Shown here piece by piece: positions 1 through 17,399 of a DNA stretch of 64,000 bases. Location of the stretch: assembly GCF_902459465.1 (NCBI RefSeq), contig NC_047083.1, positions 1,552,501-1,616,500 on the forward strand, read 5' to 3'. Each line of letters opens with the position of its first letter. The stretch's first letter is position 1. This DNA comes from Asterias rubens (taxonomy: Eukaryota; Echinodermata; Asteroidea; Forcipulatida; Asteriidae). The translations under genes were made by a program, and so were the position numbers. The notes under the pieces are model-generated. The model was given only the letters and a program-made list of their open reading frames with translations, ran no database searches and had not been told where the DNA came from.

Positions 1-287
1 ATCTGCACACGTTTGTCCTGGAAAAAAAAAACACGCCACACACCGGGGTCGACCCAGGGGAGCTAAACGAACGCACCCTATATTTATGAATTAGTACGTC
101 ACAATTCTAACCCAAAACGAGACAATAAGCGCAGCCACTGCAAGTGGTGGCGGACGTGCGCCTATGACGAATTATGACGTCACGCATGAATATTAAGATA
201 TGCGTATGAGCGAGGGTAAAGACGATGAACATTTTAATATATTCAGGTTTTAAAACCTCCTTTTTGTCTCCCATACCGTCTTTTCAG
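1..287. other. Intron or upstream sequence of the RTK gene, no exon recognised
   Basis: No coding exon is recognised before the acceptor AG at 286-287. A perfect CRE-like octamer TGACGTCA lies at 175-182. The open frame running from 225 into the exon is probably intron read-through, because the stretch ending in TTTTCAG is a good 3' splice site and the residues before it do not resemble an RTK. Confidence 0.5.
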
Positions 288-6461
<6,174 letters not shown>

Positions 6462-7411
6462 GGCAATCGGACAAAGGGTCAGCAGTACGTTTGTAAACAA
6501 AAAGGGGAGTTTACCCCACCAAATAATCGGTAAAAAAATCTCCCCAAACCCAGCTTTTCCTGCATGAGACCCCATGAAATAGCAATACAAATGTCAAATA
6601 AGAAACATTTCAAATAAGTCTACAATCCCGGCCAGAGTGCTTTGGCCACCCATTCCCAACATAACATAACAATAAACATTCCCTGTCCACTTCCCTTACA
6701 ATTAACATTCTCTCCCCGTCCCCCGGCTCCCTGCTCAATGATGACTAGAATGCAGAAGACCGTGCAACGAGAGCCAGCATTGAAAGGGGAAAGGGGGGGG
6801 GGGCAACGAGGTATTGCCGGGATCGTAGCCCCTCGGTTGATTCTTTGACGAGTCAAGGTCGTGTAACGGCGGATGAGGGTTGTGTCTTTCTTGGAGTCAT
6901 CGACGTTGTTTAGAGGTGAGGGGCGGTGGGTAGAGTGAGGGTGAACGAGTTTCTGTGTCTCTTTCCTGTTTGTTATGAAAAGAAAAGTAAATAGCAAGAA
7001 TCACGTGTGTGAGTTTTAGCACGTGGCCGGCCTTGCGTAATGGAATAGTCCAGATTTCATCTCGTGAATAGTAACTCCTACCTTGCATTTATGATATATA
7101 ATATTGCTTGAGGCCTAGCTACGGGCCTTTAAGCCAATGAGCATTCTCGGAGGAGTGAAAATTGAAGCTAAAATCTAATTATTTTGATACAGTAGAGCTT
7201 TTTAAATTCCCCACAGTGTGGCTGCCATACACGACGCAATCATAACGGAGTGCATTGTCTTGACATAAAGCAGGAGTCAACCTGGGACAAGCAAAACTGG
7301 TGTGTCATTTATTCGAATCGGTGAACAATATTTCTACTATCTTGGCATTTCTCCTAGTAAGTGCTTATTAAATAAACAACGTTGACGTGTCCTCCTACGT
7401 TGCTGTCGTCG
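6462..7411. other. 3' UTR candidate and intergenic DNA
   Basis: AATAAA at 6671-6676, 210 nt past the RTK stop, is a plausible polyadenylation signal. There is a G-rich run at about 6787-6801. The open frames here lack recognisable motifs, so no further gene is called before the GPCR promoter region. Confidence 0.4.
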
Positions 7412-7440
7412 TATAAAATTCAAGAGGTTAAGGAATCAAC
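7412..7440 (+). promoter_or_regulatory. Candidate TATA box and initiator of GPCR gene 1
   Basis: TATAAAA at 7412-7418 is followed 26 nt later by a pyrimidine-A initiator-like TCAAC (A at 7438), about 190 nt before the ATG. The spacing fits a TATA promoter, but no transcript data are available. Confidence 0.35.
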
Positions 7441-7627
7441 TCACATCAAAACCAAAGCATTGAGCTGTAGCTACTGTTCCGGACAGACTGGAAAGTGTTC
7501 TTTTCCCGCGCAGAACCTTGGATTTCAGATTTTCTGGATTTCATCTAGTTGAGAAGAACTCATCACAAGGTCTCGTCGCATCGAAGTAAACTTTGTTTTA
7601 GACATATTTGCACCGGCACGCTCTGAA

Positions 7628-8785
7628 ATGGCGGATATCAACGCAACTAATGTGGATATGAGGTTTTTATACGTTGACAAGTTAGAATATACAAGATGGG
7701 CAGTGTTTACATTATGGCTTGTGATTTTCCTTATTGGTGTTCCGGGCAATCTGATGATTGTGGCCGTTTACTGGGCAAGTGGGATAAAGACGAGCACCCA
7801 CGTGCTCATTGGTTCCCTCGCTGTGGCCGATCTCCTGATGTGTTTGTTAAAGTTTGCGGACGCAATAGTAATCGCATCTGTACCGTTTTATTTAGCGTAC
7901 AACCGTGAGAGTTCTATTTACTTTTTGAGTAATGGCCTGTTGTACTCGACAGCTTTGTTAACGACGGCGATCGCGTTCGACCGATTTGACGCCGTATGTC
8001 GTTCCCTACGGCGCACGATGACGCTCCGAAGGGCGAAAATCGTCTCCGCTCTGTGTTTTATTATTGGTTTCATCGGCATTATTCCAGAGCTGGTGCACAA
8101 AATCCAAACCGACCGCAACGGAGGAGTCGACACTTTCGAGCAGGCGATCGTGAAAGCGATTCCGCTTTCAATTTACGGCACTTCGCTTCTGATCGTCACT
8201 GTTTCGTACTCTGGTATCTTTGTGTTTTTACGGAAACGGGGACGAGTTGAGTCGCGTGATGTTCCAGCAGTGCATCATGGAGTAGGTTTAAGCACAACTG
8301 GTGCGTCTGTTGTCGGCGGCGAAGGACGTACTGCGTCTATTGCCGACAACGATGCGTCAGACGCACGCGGCGCAGGGACGGAAATGACCGCCATACGGAT
8401 GCCCGACGTCGGTGGACCGCCACGCTCATCAATCAACGGCGTCGCCTCAACTAGCGAACAGCACCTGGGGACCAACCGGCCTAATGTTCGCCGTCCTGGC
8501 GGCACAAACCAATTTCGCATAACCAGAATGTTGTTAATCACCACCCTTACGTTTTTCATTCTGTGGTTTCCGATTGTTTTATTGAAAGTCTACGCCCTCG
8601 GAACCTTGTTCACTGACTTTCAGAAGTCTCACCATTACGCCAACTTAGTGTCGGCGTTGTTGGTTCTTAGGGACACTGCGTTCGTCAACAGTGTCATCAA
8701 TGTGTTTATATATAGCGTGGCGAACAAGCGCTTTCTACTCGAATCCAAACGCGTGGTGAAAAACATCAGAGCGAGGTTTGGGTGA
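7628..8785 (+). CDS. Rhodopsin-class GPCR, intronless (copy 1)
   Basis: 385 aa, single exon, a seven-helix G-protein-coupled receptor for the plasma membrane. Approximate helices: TM1 24-50 with the GN pair (N41), TM2 57-84 with LAVAD (D68), TM3 95-118 ending in DRF 118-120 instead of DRY, TM4 136-153, TM5 175-201, TM6 299-324 with WFP instead of CWxP, TM7 336-363 with N358-VFIY instead of NPxxY. The N-terminus is short with one N-glycosylation site (N5). Intracellular loop 3 is long (about 97 residues) and polar. I see no cysteine at the start of TM3 or in extracellular loop 2, so the usual class A disulfide is missing. The ATG chosen is the first in frame and is matched by the ATG of the paralogue at 10028. 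An AATAAA is at 8919-8924. The ligand is unknown; an orphan, lineage-expanded receptor is the best description. Confidence 0.92.
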   Translation: MADINATNVDMRFLYVDKLEYTRWAVFTLWLVIFLIGVPGNLMIVAVYWASGIKTSTHVLIGSLAVADLLMCLLKFADAIVIASVPFYLAYNRESSIYFLSNGLLYSTALLTTAIAFDRFDAVCRSLRRTMTLRRAKIVSALCFIIGFIGIIPELVHKIQTDRNGGVDTFEQAIVKAIPLSIYGTSLLIVTVSYSGIFVFLRKRGRVESRDVPAVHHGVGLSTTGASVVGGEGRTASIADNDASDARGAGTEMTAIRMPDVGGPPRSSINGVASTSEQHLGTNRPNVRRPGGTNQFRITRMLLITTLTFFILWFPIVLLKVYALGTLFTDFQKSHHYANLVSALLVLRDTAFVNSVINVFIYSVANKRFLLESKRVVKNIRARFG

Positions 8786-10027
8786 ATTTAAAGAGACAAA
8801 AAACTGCTAAGGACGAGAGAATGATTAACACATCAGACAAAATCGGTTACCTGCCTCATCATTGTTCGAAGCTGTGTGAACACGTGTACTATCCTTTTGT
8901 GGACCTTTAAACACACAAAATAAAGGACGGGGCAGAGCCGCAAAAAGGACCGATATGTCTGCTGCCGCCAGCGTCAGCGTTTTAAAAGTATCCCCATTGT
9001 AGCCTGAACAGATGACGTCATACTTCGAGGCTCGTGAGTAACACCAGAGACCTGCCTACAGCCGGCGTGTACATTTCACCAAAATTCATCTCACATAGAG
9101 GTACGCAGTCAAGTTTGATTGCGGACGTATTAGGGTTGTACTGTTTGGGCATCTTTGAAAAGCTCATGTCACTGCACGTTAATTTGTCCAATTATATCAT
9201 TGTATCCAATGGAATCACTGGATCTGAATAGCAGGTACGGTTTTGCGGATCAAGACAGGGGCCCATAATGCAGTCAACCCCAAACCAAACGTATGCAAAC
9301 CCTTTAAAACCCGTAATTAAGCTTCTTTTTTCGATCTGATTTTCCAGTGACAAGTAAGCAGGTGGCGATCGGTGACCAAAATAATGAGGAGGTTCGTCCC
9401 GCATCTGTGGACGAAGCTTGGAGCGTGATGTTGATCTCATTAAAATGTTACATAACTCTTGTTCATATAAAGCCATGGATTTGACCATACAGTCTGCATT
9501 TTCGGTCGAGCACAAGCGTGATTTGTGTTTGTCTGCGGGTGGTGATTTTGCGTCGCTAGCCGGCGTGTTTTTGCTCGAGGGTGCCTGCCAGTCGAGAAGT
9601 TATAATACCCGGAGAGAATTGTCTCAAGAGATACATACTCAACATTCGTATGTAGCATGTATTTTCTCTCTCGACAGGAGATTTTTATTTGATTATGTTC
9701 TGTTGAATGATTCTGTGAACATTGTTTCTACTAACTAAGCACTTATTTCATCTCATGAAAAACAACACATTGGAGTGTCGTTTTGTCGTTTTGTAAATGC
9801 TTCAATTCAAGACGTTAGGATCAACGGGCTACCGGAGCATTGCGCAAAATAGCAGTATGATCTTCAAGCAAGACATTGTATTTCAGCTGAATAGATGATA
9901 GTTGATTCAAGTTGTTCTCGTTAGGAAACAACCGCTAAGCCTAATATTATCACCGCATTGAAATAAACTTTACACTGAACACGTTTATAACGTTTAAATC
10001 GAAAACGCCGTTATAGCAGGCTTTGCT
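8786..10027. other. Spacer between the two GPCR genes
   Basis: Contains the AATAAA of copy 1 (8919-8924) and no convincing gene. Open frames at 9034-9738 overlap one another on both strands and show no motif. No relic of a third receptor was recognised. The 5' flank of copy 2 does not obviously repeat the TATA region of copy 1. Confidence 0.4.
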
Positions 10028-11212
10028 ATGGCAGATATGAACGCAACTACTGTCGATATGTCGTTATATATGTACGTTTACAAGTTAGAATATACAAGAT
10101 GGGCAGTGTTTACATTATGGCTTGTGACTTTTCTTATTGGTGTTCCGGGCAATCTGATGATTGTGTCCGTTTACTGGGCAAGCGGGATTAAGACAAGCAC
10201 CCGGGTGTTCATTGGTTCCCTTGCTGTGGCCGATCTCCTGATGTGTTTGTTAAAGTTTGCGGACGCAATAGTAATCGCATCTGTACGTGATTTTTTAGCT
10301 TACGACCTTGACAGTTCTATTTACTTTTTGGGTGTTGGGCTGCTGTACTCGACGGCATTGTTAACGACGGCGATCGCGTTCGACCGATTTGACGCCGTAT
10401 GTCGTTCCTTACGGCGCACAATGACGCTCCTAAGGGCGAAAGTAGTCTCCGCTCTGTGCTTTGTTGTTGGTTTTATCGGCATAATTCCAGAGGTGGTGCT
10501 GAAAATCCAAACCGACCGCAACGGAGAAGTTGACACTTTCGACCAGGCGATCGTGAAAGCGATACCGCTTTCAATTTACGCCACTTCGCTTCTGATCGTC
10601 ACTGTTTTGTACTCTGGTATCTTTGTGTTTTTACGAAAACGGGAACAAGTTGAGTCGCGTGAGGTGGTTCCCCACACCATGCAACATGGAGTACGTTTAA
10701 GCAAAGCTGGTCCTCTTGTTGAGGAACGTGTTTCGTATATTGCCGACAACGTTGCGTCAGACGCACGCGATCCAGGGGCAGTATGGGCCGCCAAACGGCC
10801 CGACGTCGGTGGAGCGTCCCTCCCATCAACTAAAAACTCACAAGGCTCAAATGAAGCTTACAGCGTCGCCTCAACTAGCACACAACGCTCGGAGACTGAC
10901 CGGTGCAAAGCTCATCGCCGTCCTGGCGGCACAAACCAGGCTCGCACAACAAGAATGTTGTTAATCACAACTCTTACGTTTTTCATTCTGTGGTTTCCGT
11001 TTGCTTGTCTGAAGGTCTACGCCCTCGGAACCTTGTTCACGGACTTTCAGAAGTCTCACCATCACGCCAACTTAGTCTCTGCGTTGTTTGTTCTAAAAGA
11101 CATCACCTTTCTGAACAGTATCATCAATGTGTTTATATATGGCACGGCGAATAGGCGCTTTCGACTCGAATCTGAACGCGTGGTGAAAAACATCAGAGCG
11201 AGGTTCGGGTGA
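10028..11212 (+). CDS. Rhodopsin-class GPCR, intronless (copy 2)
   Basis: 394 aa, single exon, tandem paralogue of the receptor at 7628-8785. The helices are nearly identical, including LAVADLLMCLLKFADAIVIAS, DRFDAVCRSLRRTMT and NVFIY. The differences concentrate in the N-terminus, the first and third extracellular segments and intracellular loop 3, which is longer here. It shares every departure from class A norms: DRF, WFP, NVFIY and no TM3/ECL2 cysteine pair. The initiator MADMNAT aligns with MADINAT of copy 1. I saw no AATAAA within 300 nt downstream. The conserved core with variable outer segments is what a recently duplicated receptor under constraint would show, but I cannot compute rates. 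Confidence 0.92.
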   Translation: MADMNATTVDMSLYMYVYKLEYTRWAVFTLWLVTFLIGVPGNLMIVSVYWASGIKTSTRVFIGSLAVADLLMCLLKFADAIVIASVRDFLAYDLDSSIYFLGVGLLYSTALLTTAIAFDRFDAVCRSLRRTMTLLRAKVVSALCFVVGFIGIIPEVVLKIQTDRNGEVDTFDQAIVKAIPLSIYATSLLIVTVLYSGIFVFLRKREQVESREVVPHTMQHGVRLSKAGPLVEERVSYIADNVASDARDPGAVWAAKRPDVGGASLPSTKNSQGSNEAYSVASTSTQRSETDRCKAHRRPGGTNQARTTRMLLITTLTFFILWFPFACLKVYALGTLFTDFQKSHHHANLVSALFVLKDITFLNSIINVFIYGTANRRFRLESERVVKNIRARFG

Positions 11213-11430
11213 AACGTCACAGATACAAAGCTGCTTTCATTTTCCTAATAATGCATTAACCATCATTTTGTCCTCGCTACTTTTCACTGATTGGTTTGTT
11301 GCCACCCCATTATTTGTAGATTAATAGCTTTCTTTGGCTGTAATCCTCCTGCTTTGTTCTTGACGCCTTCCCTCAATTTATTAATCCTCTTTTTTTGTAT
11401 ACTGTAATATGGATATGTTTGTGTTTGTGC

Positions 11431-11653
11431 TTAAAGGCAGTTGACACTATTGGTAACTGTCAAAGCCTAGCCTTCTCACTTGGTGTATCTCAACATAAGC
11501 ATAAAAGCACAAACCTGTGAAAATTTGAGCTCAATCGGTCATCAAAGTTGCGAGATAATAATGAAAGAAAAAACACCCTTGCCACACGAAGTTACGTGCG
11601 TTTAGATGGTTGATTTCGAGACCTCAAGTTCTAAATCGGAGGTCTCGAAATCA
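11431..11653. repeat. M1 MITE copy, truncated
   Basis: Starts TTAAAGGCAGTTGACACTAT and runs through the internal palindrome, stopping at GGTCTCGAAATCA (11653), where a hairpin of different sequence takes over. Confidence 0.85.
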
Positions 11654-11654
11654 C

Positions 11655-11700
11655 GGTCGGCCATTTATCGGAGTCATTTGACTCCCATAAATGACCGACC
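11655..11700. repeat. Short hairpin replacing the M1 3' half
   Basis: Arms GGTCGGCCATTTATCGGAGT and ACTCCCATAAATGACCGACC pair with a short loop. The hairpin abuts the breakpoint of the truncated M1 copy. Confidence 0.75.
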
Positions 11701-12353
11701 ATGCTAGTCGACGAAGTAAAAGGAAAACAGTGCAATTTGAAGGCATGTTTGTGTGGATCATTGTATTCTACTTTTACAACATCTTTCTACCCATATAACA
11801 TCATAACAAACGGCTACAAACTCTTTTCAAAGACCAACTCGACCGATCCAAGGTAACGGGTTTTTTAGGTAGACACTATGCGAAGCTCCGGTTTGGGTCG
11901 GAAGCTAAGGCCATGTCTCCTACTTGTTTTAACCATTATAAATAAAAAGGTTGCTGGAATTGTTGGTTTAGTACCAATGTTTTTAATTGTAAAACGTACA
12001 AATGAGTGACTGGTTTGATGTTAGGCTCTGTAAAAAAATCCTGCGTATTACTATTATAATTGTTGATCATCCACCCTTTCATTACTGACAATCCTTTTGT
12101 CCTCGCCACTTTACTCCTATTGGTTCATAGCAACCATGTGTTTATAAAATATAAACTTTGATTGGCTACAATTTCCCCGCTTTTTCTGGATCCCTTTCCT
12201 TACTCCCTTGCTCATCTTGTTTGCTTTGGATATAGTTTATGTTTGTGTTTGTGTTTGTGTATGCCTTTGACAAAAGTCTGATGTGGATCGAAAGCTAAGG
12301 CCATCTCCCCTACTACTAGTTATGATATATTATATTATATATTGTGTGTAATT

Positions 12354-12730
12354 TTTAAAGGCAGTGGACACTATTGGTAATTACTCAAAATATTTATTAG
12401 CATAAACCCTTACTTGGTAACGAGTAATGGGAAGAGGTTGGTAGTATAAAACATTGTGAGGAACGGCTCCCCCTGAAGTTGAGTAGTTTTCGAGAAAGAA
12501 GTAATTTTCCCACGAATTTGATTTCGAGACCTCATATTTAGAATTTGAGGTCTCGAAATCAAGCATATGAAAGCACACAACTTCGTGTGACAAGGGTGGT
12601 TTTTCTTAATATCTGGCAACTTCGACCACCGATTGAGCTCAAATTTTCACAGGTTTATTATTTTGTGCATTATGGTGAGATACACCAAGTGAGAAGACTG
12701 GCTTTTGACAATTACCAATAGTGTCCACTG
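12354..12730. repeat. M1 MITE copy, near full length
   Basis: Starts TTTAAAGGCAGTGGACACTA and ends ACCAATAGTGTCCACTG, with the internal palindrome at about 12518-12562. Confidence 0.9.
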
Positions 12731-12870
12731 AAGTCCCCCGCTTTTGTCTGGATACAATCCCTTCATACTTTTTCCTGTTTGCTATAAATGGATATAGTTT
12801 ATGTTCGTGAAGAGGGTCCGGTTTGGGTCGAAAGCTCAGCCCCTGTTTTTAACTAGTTTTATGTCATATA

Positions 12871-13472
12871 TTCTCTTATTTATGTATTATATGTTAGTAT
12901 ACCTTTTGTGTACATTTCCCGTAATTTCCATAAAAATATCTAGACTTTGAGCCCGAATATCACTATATTTACACGCTTCCAGAGGGCCGTGGAAAACTAC
13001 CGGTTACTACAGTATGCAAATGATGTAAACAAACCAAGGGTCACTGGGTAATCTATTTTATGATTTCTAATTCATAAACTATTTTCAGTTATCAATAATC
13101 ATTTACACATCAGAGGAGTATGCACGTTTTTTTTTATTAAAGAGGACAGACACTTTGAGAAGGGTTTACAGCAGATTTGACAAAGCATCTTCGGATGGAT
13201 TATTGCTCCTGAGTTATTGTTGTCTTCAATCAAAAATCATTTAGGCGAGTTTGAGGTTCGGGAAAGATAATTTTGTAAAACCATTTCACAAATTATCATC
13301 TACTGCTTCAGAAAGATTTTCCCAGTTTGATATTTTGGAGGTAAGAATTGTTGTGAGTAATCACTTTACTGTATATCGATTTCATCATTATTACACATAC
13401 AAATTGTACTTTTAAGTAACTATCATGTTACCTATTAGCTGAATGTGTACATTATTCTCATGTATCAAGTAA
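12871..13472. other. Non-coding stretch before the tandem duplication
   Basis: AT-rich DNA with no open frame of note, no RNA gene and no repeat that I could match elsewhere in the window. Confidence 0.4.
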
Positions 13473-15052
13473 AACTGTTTTGTTAGTTGTTGTGCTATAC
13501 TAAAATCAAATTTGTATGATAATTTCGAAGCGGTTGTTGGCCGACCACCGTTTGAGTGTAACAAGCGTGAGTATTAAATTATGTGTCCAGACAGTGTTAA
13601 AATCGTCACCAAAGCAGAATGGACTTTACGACATAGAAAAACCAGTCCAATTGTGCTCACTGTCGAACTAAAATATAGTGTAAAATGACGCTCTAAAATA
13701 TCATTAACATGTTTAAACTAATTTTAAAGGATATATTCGTGGGCAAAAACTATTGTAACCTTTATTTAAATCAATAAAACGGTAAATGCTGAATGTATAC
13801 ACACAAGTTAGATTTTCCAAGGAGTTATTTCTGACCCGAGGAGGGACTCAAGAGGGGGTTCAAGCCTACCCGCCACCCTTGCACGAATGGGAATCGGCCT
13901 CCGCATGCGGTTAGTGGTAGAGTGCGGATGACTTGTGTGCACAGCAGTCGTACGATGTGACAGTGTGTATACGGGTGGGTCATGCGGTGTGATTACACGC
14001 ACCACGCACAGGGTATACGGGTGGGTTTACAGCGGCGTCTTTTCGGAGCGAATAATGCGACTGCAAGGCTAATTCAGTATGCGAAATGAACACTTCGGCA
14101 GCACGCAAGACATACTTCAAAGCTGTAACTCATTATACCTATCAAGAAAATAAAGAGAAAACTGAATTGAAAACTGATAAGAAAACTTAATGGAGGTTGC
14201 CTGTAAATTGCTTCATGACGTACATGCAGAGTTGTTGACTCGAGTCATGTGACTGGGACTGTAGTCAAACTCGAATCGCTATGGCCATTTTCAAACCCAC
14301 GGCGGCTTCGGCTTTGGACTCGGCTTCTGGCTCCGTTCTCTCGTCTGAAGTCCTGAGCGCATAGTCAAAACAACCGCGGGGCCAAGCTAGCCTGAGCCGA
14401 ATCCGAAGCCAAAGCCATGGTTTCGTAGGGGCCTACGTTTTTTACTTGCGATTTGACTTGTAACTTTCAGCATTGACTTGTAACTTGGCTTAATAGATTT
14501 GTGAAATAATGACTTGTGACTTGACTTGCAACTTTCAGCATGGACTTATGACTATACACTTAGACTTGTGAAATAATGACTTGTGACTTGACTTAGACTC
14601 GTGAAATAAAGACTTATGACTTGACTTGTGACTTTCAGCATTGACTTATGACTTGACTTAGACTTTATAAATAATAACTCATGACTTGACTTAGACTTGT
14701 GAAATAATGACTTATGACTTGACTTCGACTTTTGAAATAATGACTTGGATGACTTGACTTAGACTTGCTGCGAACTCTGGTTACATGTCATTCAGAATCA
14801 CGATGGACTAGGCATGATCTGTGGCTCAACTTAAACTTACGAAATAATGACTAGTGACTTGACTTAGACTTGCTGCGACCTCTGCTGACATGACATTTTA
14901 ATAGAATCAAGATCGGGACAAGTTCAGGTTCATTGTCAACAACTTTACACGCAAACAACTTGGGTATGTAAATCCTGCACAATCACAATGACTTATGAAT
15001 AATTCGCAAAGATCGCTTCGCCAGCTTTAAAAGCGCGGCTTACACTTTGGCG
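13473..15052. repeat. 1.58-kb tandem duplication, copy A
   Basis: The unit begins AACTGTTTTGTTAGTTG and ends ACTTTGGCGA; the next copy starts 1580 nt later. It holds a GC-richer central block (about 13800-14060), an inverted pair GGCGGCTTCGGCTTTGGACT / AGCCGAATCCGAAGCCAAAG (about 14301-14415) and a minisatellite (14450-14880). A 65-codon minus-strand frame at 13808-14005 is conserved in both copies but has no recognisable motif. Confidence 0.92.
14450..14880. repeat. GACTTG minisatellite, copy A
   Basis: Irregular tandem array of a 30-40-nt unit built from TGACTTGTGACTTGACTTAG and ACTTGTGAAATAA. The equivalent array in copy B is at about 16045-16425, with units gained or lost. Confidence 0.85.
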
Positions 15053-16590
15053 AACTGTTTTGTTAGTTGTTGTGCTATACTAAAATCAAATTTGTATGAT
15101 AATTTCGAAGCGGTTGTTGGCCGACCACCGTTTGAGTGTAACAAGTGTGAACATTAAATTATGTGTTCAAACAGTGTTAAAATCGTCACCAAAGCAGAAT
15201 GGACTTTACGGCATAGAAAAACCAGTCCAATTGTGCTCACTGTCGAACTAAAATATAGTGTAAAATGACGCTCTAAAATATCATTAACATGTTTAAACTA
15301 ATTTTAAAGGATATATTCGTGGGCAAAACCTATTGTAACCTTTATTTAAACCAATAAAACCGTAAAATGCCGAATGTACACACAAGTTAGATTTTCCGAG
15401 GAGTTATTTCTGACCCGAGGAGGGGCTCAAGAGGGTGCTCAAGCCTACCCGCCACCCTTGCACGAATGGGGATCGGCCTCCGCATGCGGTTAGTGGTAGA
15501 GTGCGGATGACTTGTGTGCACAGTAGTCGTACGATGTGACAGTGTGTATACGGGTGGGTCATGCGGTGTGATTACACGCACCACGCACAGGGTATACGGG
15601 TGGGTTTACAGCGTCTTTTCGAAGCGAATAATGCGACTGCCTTGAGCAAGGCTAACTCAGTATGCGAAATGAACACTTCGGCAGCACGCGAGACATACTT
15701 CAAAGCTGTAACTCATTATACCTATAAAGATAATAAAGAGAAAACTGAATTGAAAACTGATTAGAAAACTTAATGGAGGTTGCCTGTAAATTGCTTCATG
15801 ACGTACATGCAGAGTTGTTGACTCGAGTCATGTGACTTGGACTGTAGTCAAACTCGAATCGCTATGGCCATTTTCAAACCCACGGCGGCTTCGGCTTTGG
15901 ACTCGGCTTCTGGCTCCGTTCTCTCGTCTGAAGTCCTTAGCGCGTACGCAAAACACGCGCAATAGTCAAAACAACCGCGGGGCCAAGCTAGCCTGAGCCG
16001 AATCCAAAGCCAAAGCCAGGGTTTCGTAAAGGGGCCTACGTTTTTGACTTGCGATTTGACTTGTAACTTTCAGCATTGACTTGTAATTTGACTTAATAGA
16101 TTTGTGAAATAATGGCTTGTGACTTGACTTGCAACTTTCAGCATTGACTTATGACTATACACTTAGACTTGTGAAATAATGACCTGTGACTTGACTTAGA
16201 CTTTATAAATAATAACTCATGACTTGACTTAGACTTGTGAAATAATGACTTATGACTTGACTTCGACTTGTGAAATAATGCCTTGGATGACTTGACTTAG
16301 ACTTGCTGCGAACTCTGGTTACATGTCATTCAGAATCACGATGGACTAGGCATGGTGGCTCAACTTAAACTTGCGAAATAATGACTTGTGACTTAACTTA
16401 GACTTGCTGCGACCTCTGGGGACATGACATTTTAATAGAATCAAGATCGGGACAAGTTCAGGTTCATTGTCAACAATTTCACACGCAAACAACTTGGGTA
16501 TGTAAATCCTTCACAATCACAATGACTTATGAATAATTCGCAAAGATCGCTTCGCCAACTTTAAAAGCGCGGCTTACACTTTGGCGAACA
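15053..16590. repeat. 1.58-kb tandem duplication, copy B
   Basis: Same unit as 13473-15052, slightly shorter mainly through changes in the minisatellite, with scattered substitutions and small indels. After TTTGGCGAA at the end, unique sequence resumes with CAGCCAATATGC. Confidence 0.92.
16045..16425. repeat. GACTTG minisatellite, copy B
   Basis: Array of the same 30-40-nt unit as in copy A, with fewer units. Confidence 0.85.
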
Positions 16591-16950
16591 GCCAATATGC
16601 AGTCATACCTTAATGTTCAAAAGTCAATTGCATCAGTAACAAAGCTTATCCGGTACTCAACACTGTCTGTTCCACTTGAACAAAGAAATGTTTAAGTACA
16701 AGATGTGATAACTCGTGGAAATTTCCGTTTTAAGGCACTGTAATCTGACAGGCAATTTGTTTTATGCGATTGGTCTTTTGAATTATTTAGAGGGCATACA
16801 CGACTTATAAATATTAAGGGTTCAACCAAGTGTTTTATTTGCAGGTGCATGTTGTCGTGTTGTGTTGTGATATTGAGAGGCCTTGTTTACATTTTCATCA
16901 ATTCAAAGGCTATTCAAAGTGTATGGCAGGGTTCGGAGACCTCGTACAAC

Positions 16951-17328
16951 TTTAAAGGCAGTGGACACTATTGGTAATAACTCAAAATAATTAGTAGCAT
17001 AAAACCTTACTTGGTAACAAGTAATGGGGAGAGGTTGATGGTATAAAACGTTGTGAGAAACGGCTCCCTCTGAAGTGACGTAAGTATCGAGAAAGAAGTT
17101 ATTTTCCATTTTCCACGAATTTGATTTCGAGACCTCAAGTTTAGAATTTGAGGTCTCGAAATCAAGCATCTGAAAGCACACAACTTCATGTGACAAGGGT
17201 GTTTTTTTATTTCATTCATATCTCGCAACTTCGACGACCAATTGAGCTCAAATTTTCACAGGTTTGTTATTTTATGCAAGTGAGAAGACTGGCCTTTGAC
17301 AATTACCAATAGTGTCCACTGTCTTTAA
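16951..17328. repeat. M1 MITE copy, near full length
   Basis: Starts TTTAAAGGCAGTGGACACTA and ends AGTGTCCACTGTCTTTAAA. The ends are inverted and the internal palindrome is present. Confidence 0.9.
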
Positions 17329-17399
17329 AGCCACACGTTTGGTAGTTTTGTCAAAGACCAGCATTCCCACTTAGTGTACGTATCCCTGAAATCCCATGG

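Larger units (their letters stand above)
11257..12870. repeat. Three degenerate copies of a local unit, two with M1 insertions
   Basis: The motifs TTTTGTCCTCGC, TTGGCT..AAT, CCGCTTT, GGATATAGTTTATGTT and GGTCGAAAGCTAAGGCC-like sequences recur at about 11257-11430 plus 11866-11960, 12075-12353, and 12732-12870. M1 MITEs separate them. No coding potential is seen. Confidence 0.5.

Noticed and set aside
6620..6997. 125-aa minus-strand ORF
   Set aside because: It spans a poly-G run and has no motif; an overlapping plus-strand frame is equally open. Likely chance.
9034..9738. A third gene between the two GPCRs
   Set aside because: Overlapping frames on both strands, no transmembrane pattern matching the receptors and no splice-consistent continuation.
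13808..14005. 65-aa minus-strand ORF conserved in both tandem copies
   Set aside because: The copies are near-identical at DNA level, so conservation of an open frame is not evidence of coding. No motif, and a low-complexity His/Arg/Pro-rich translation.
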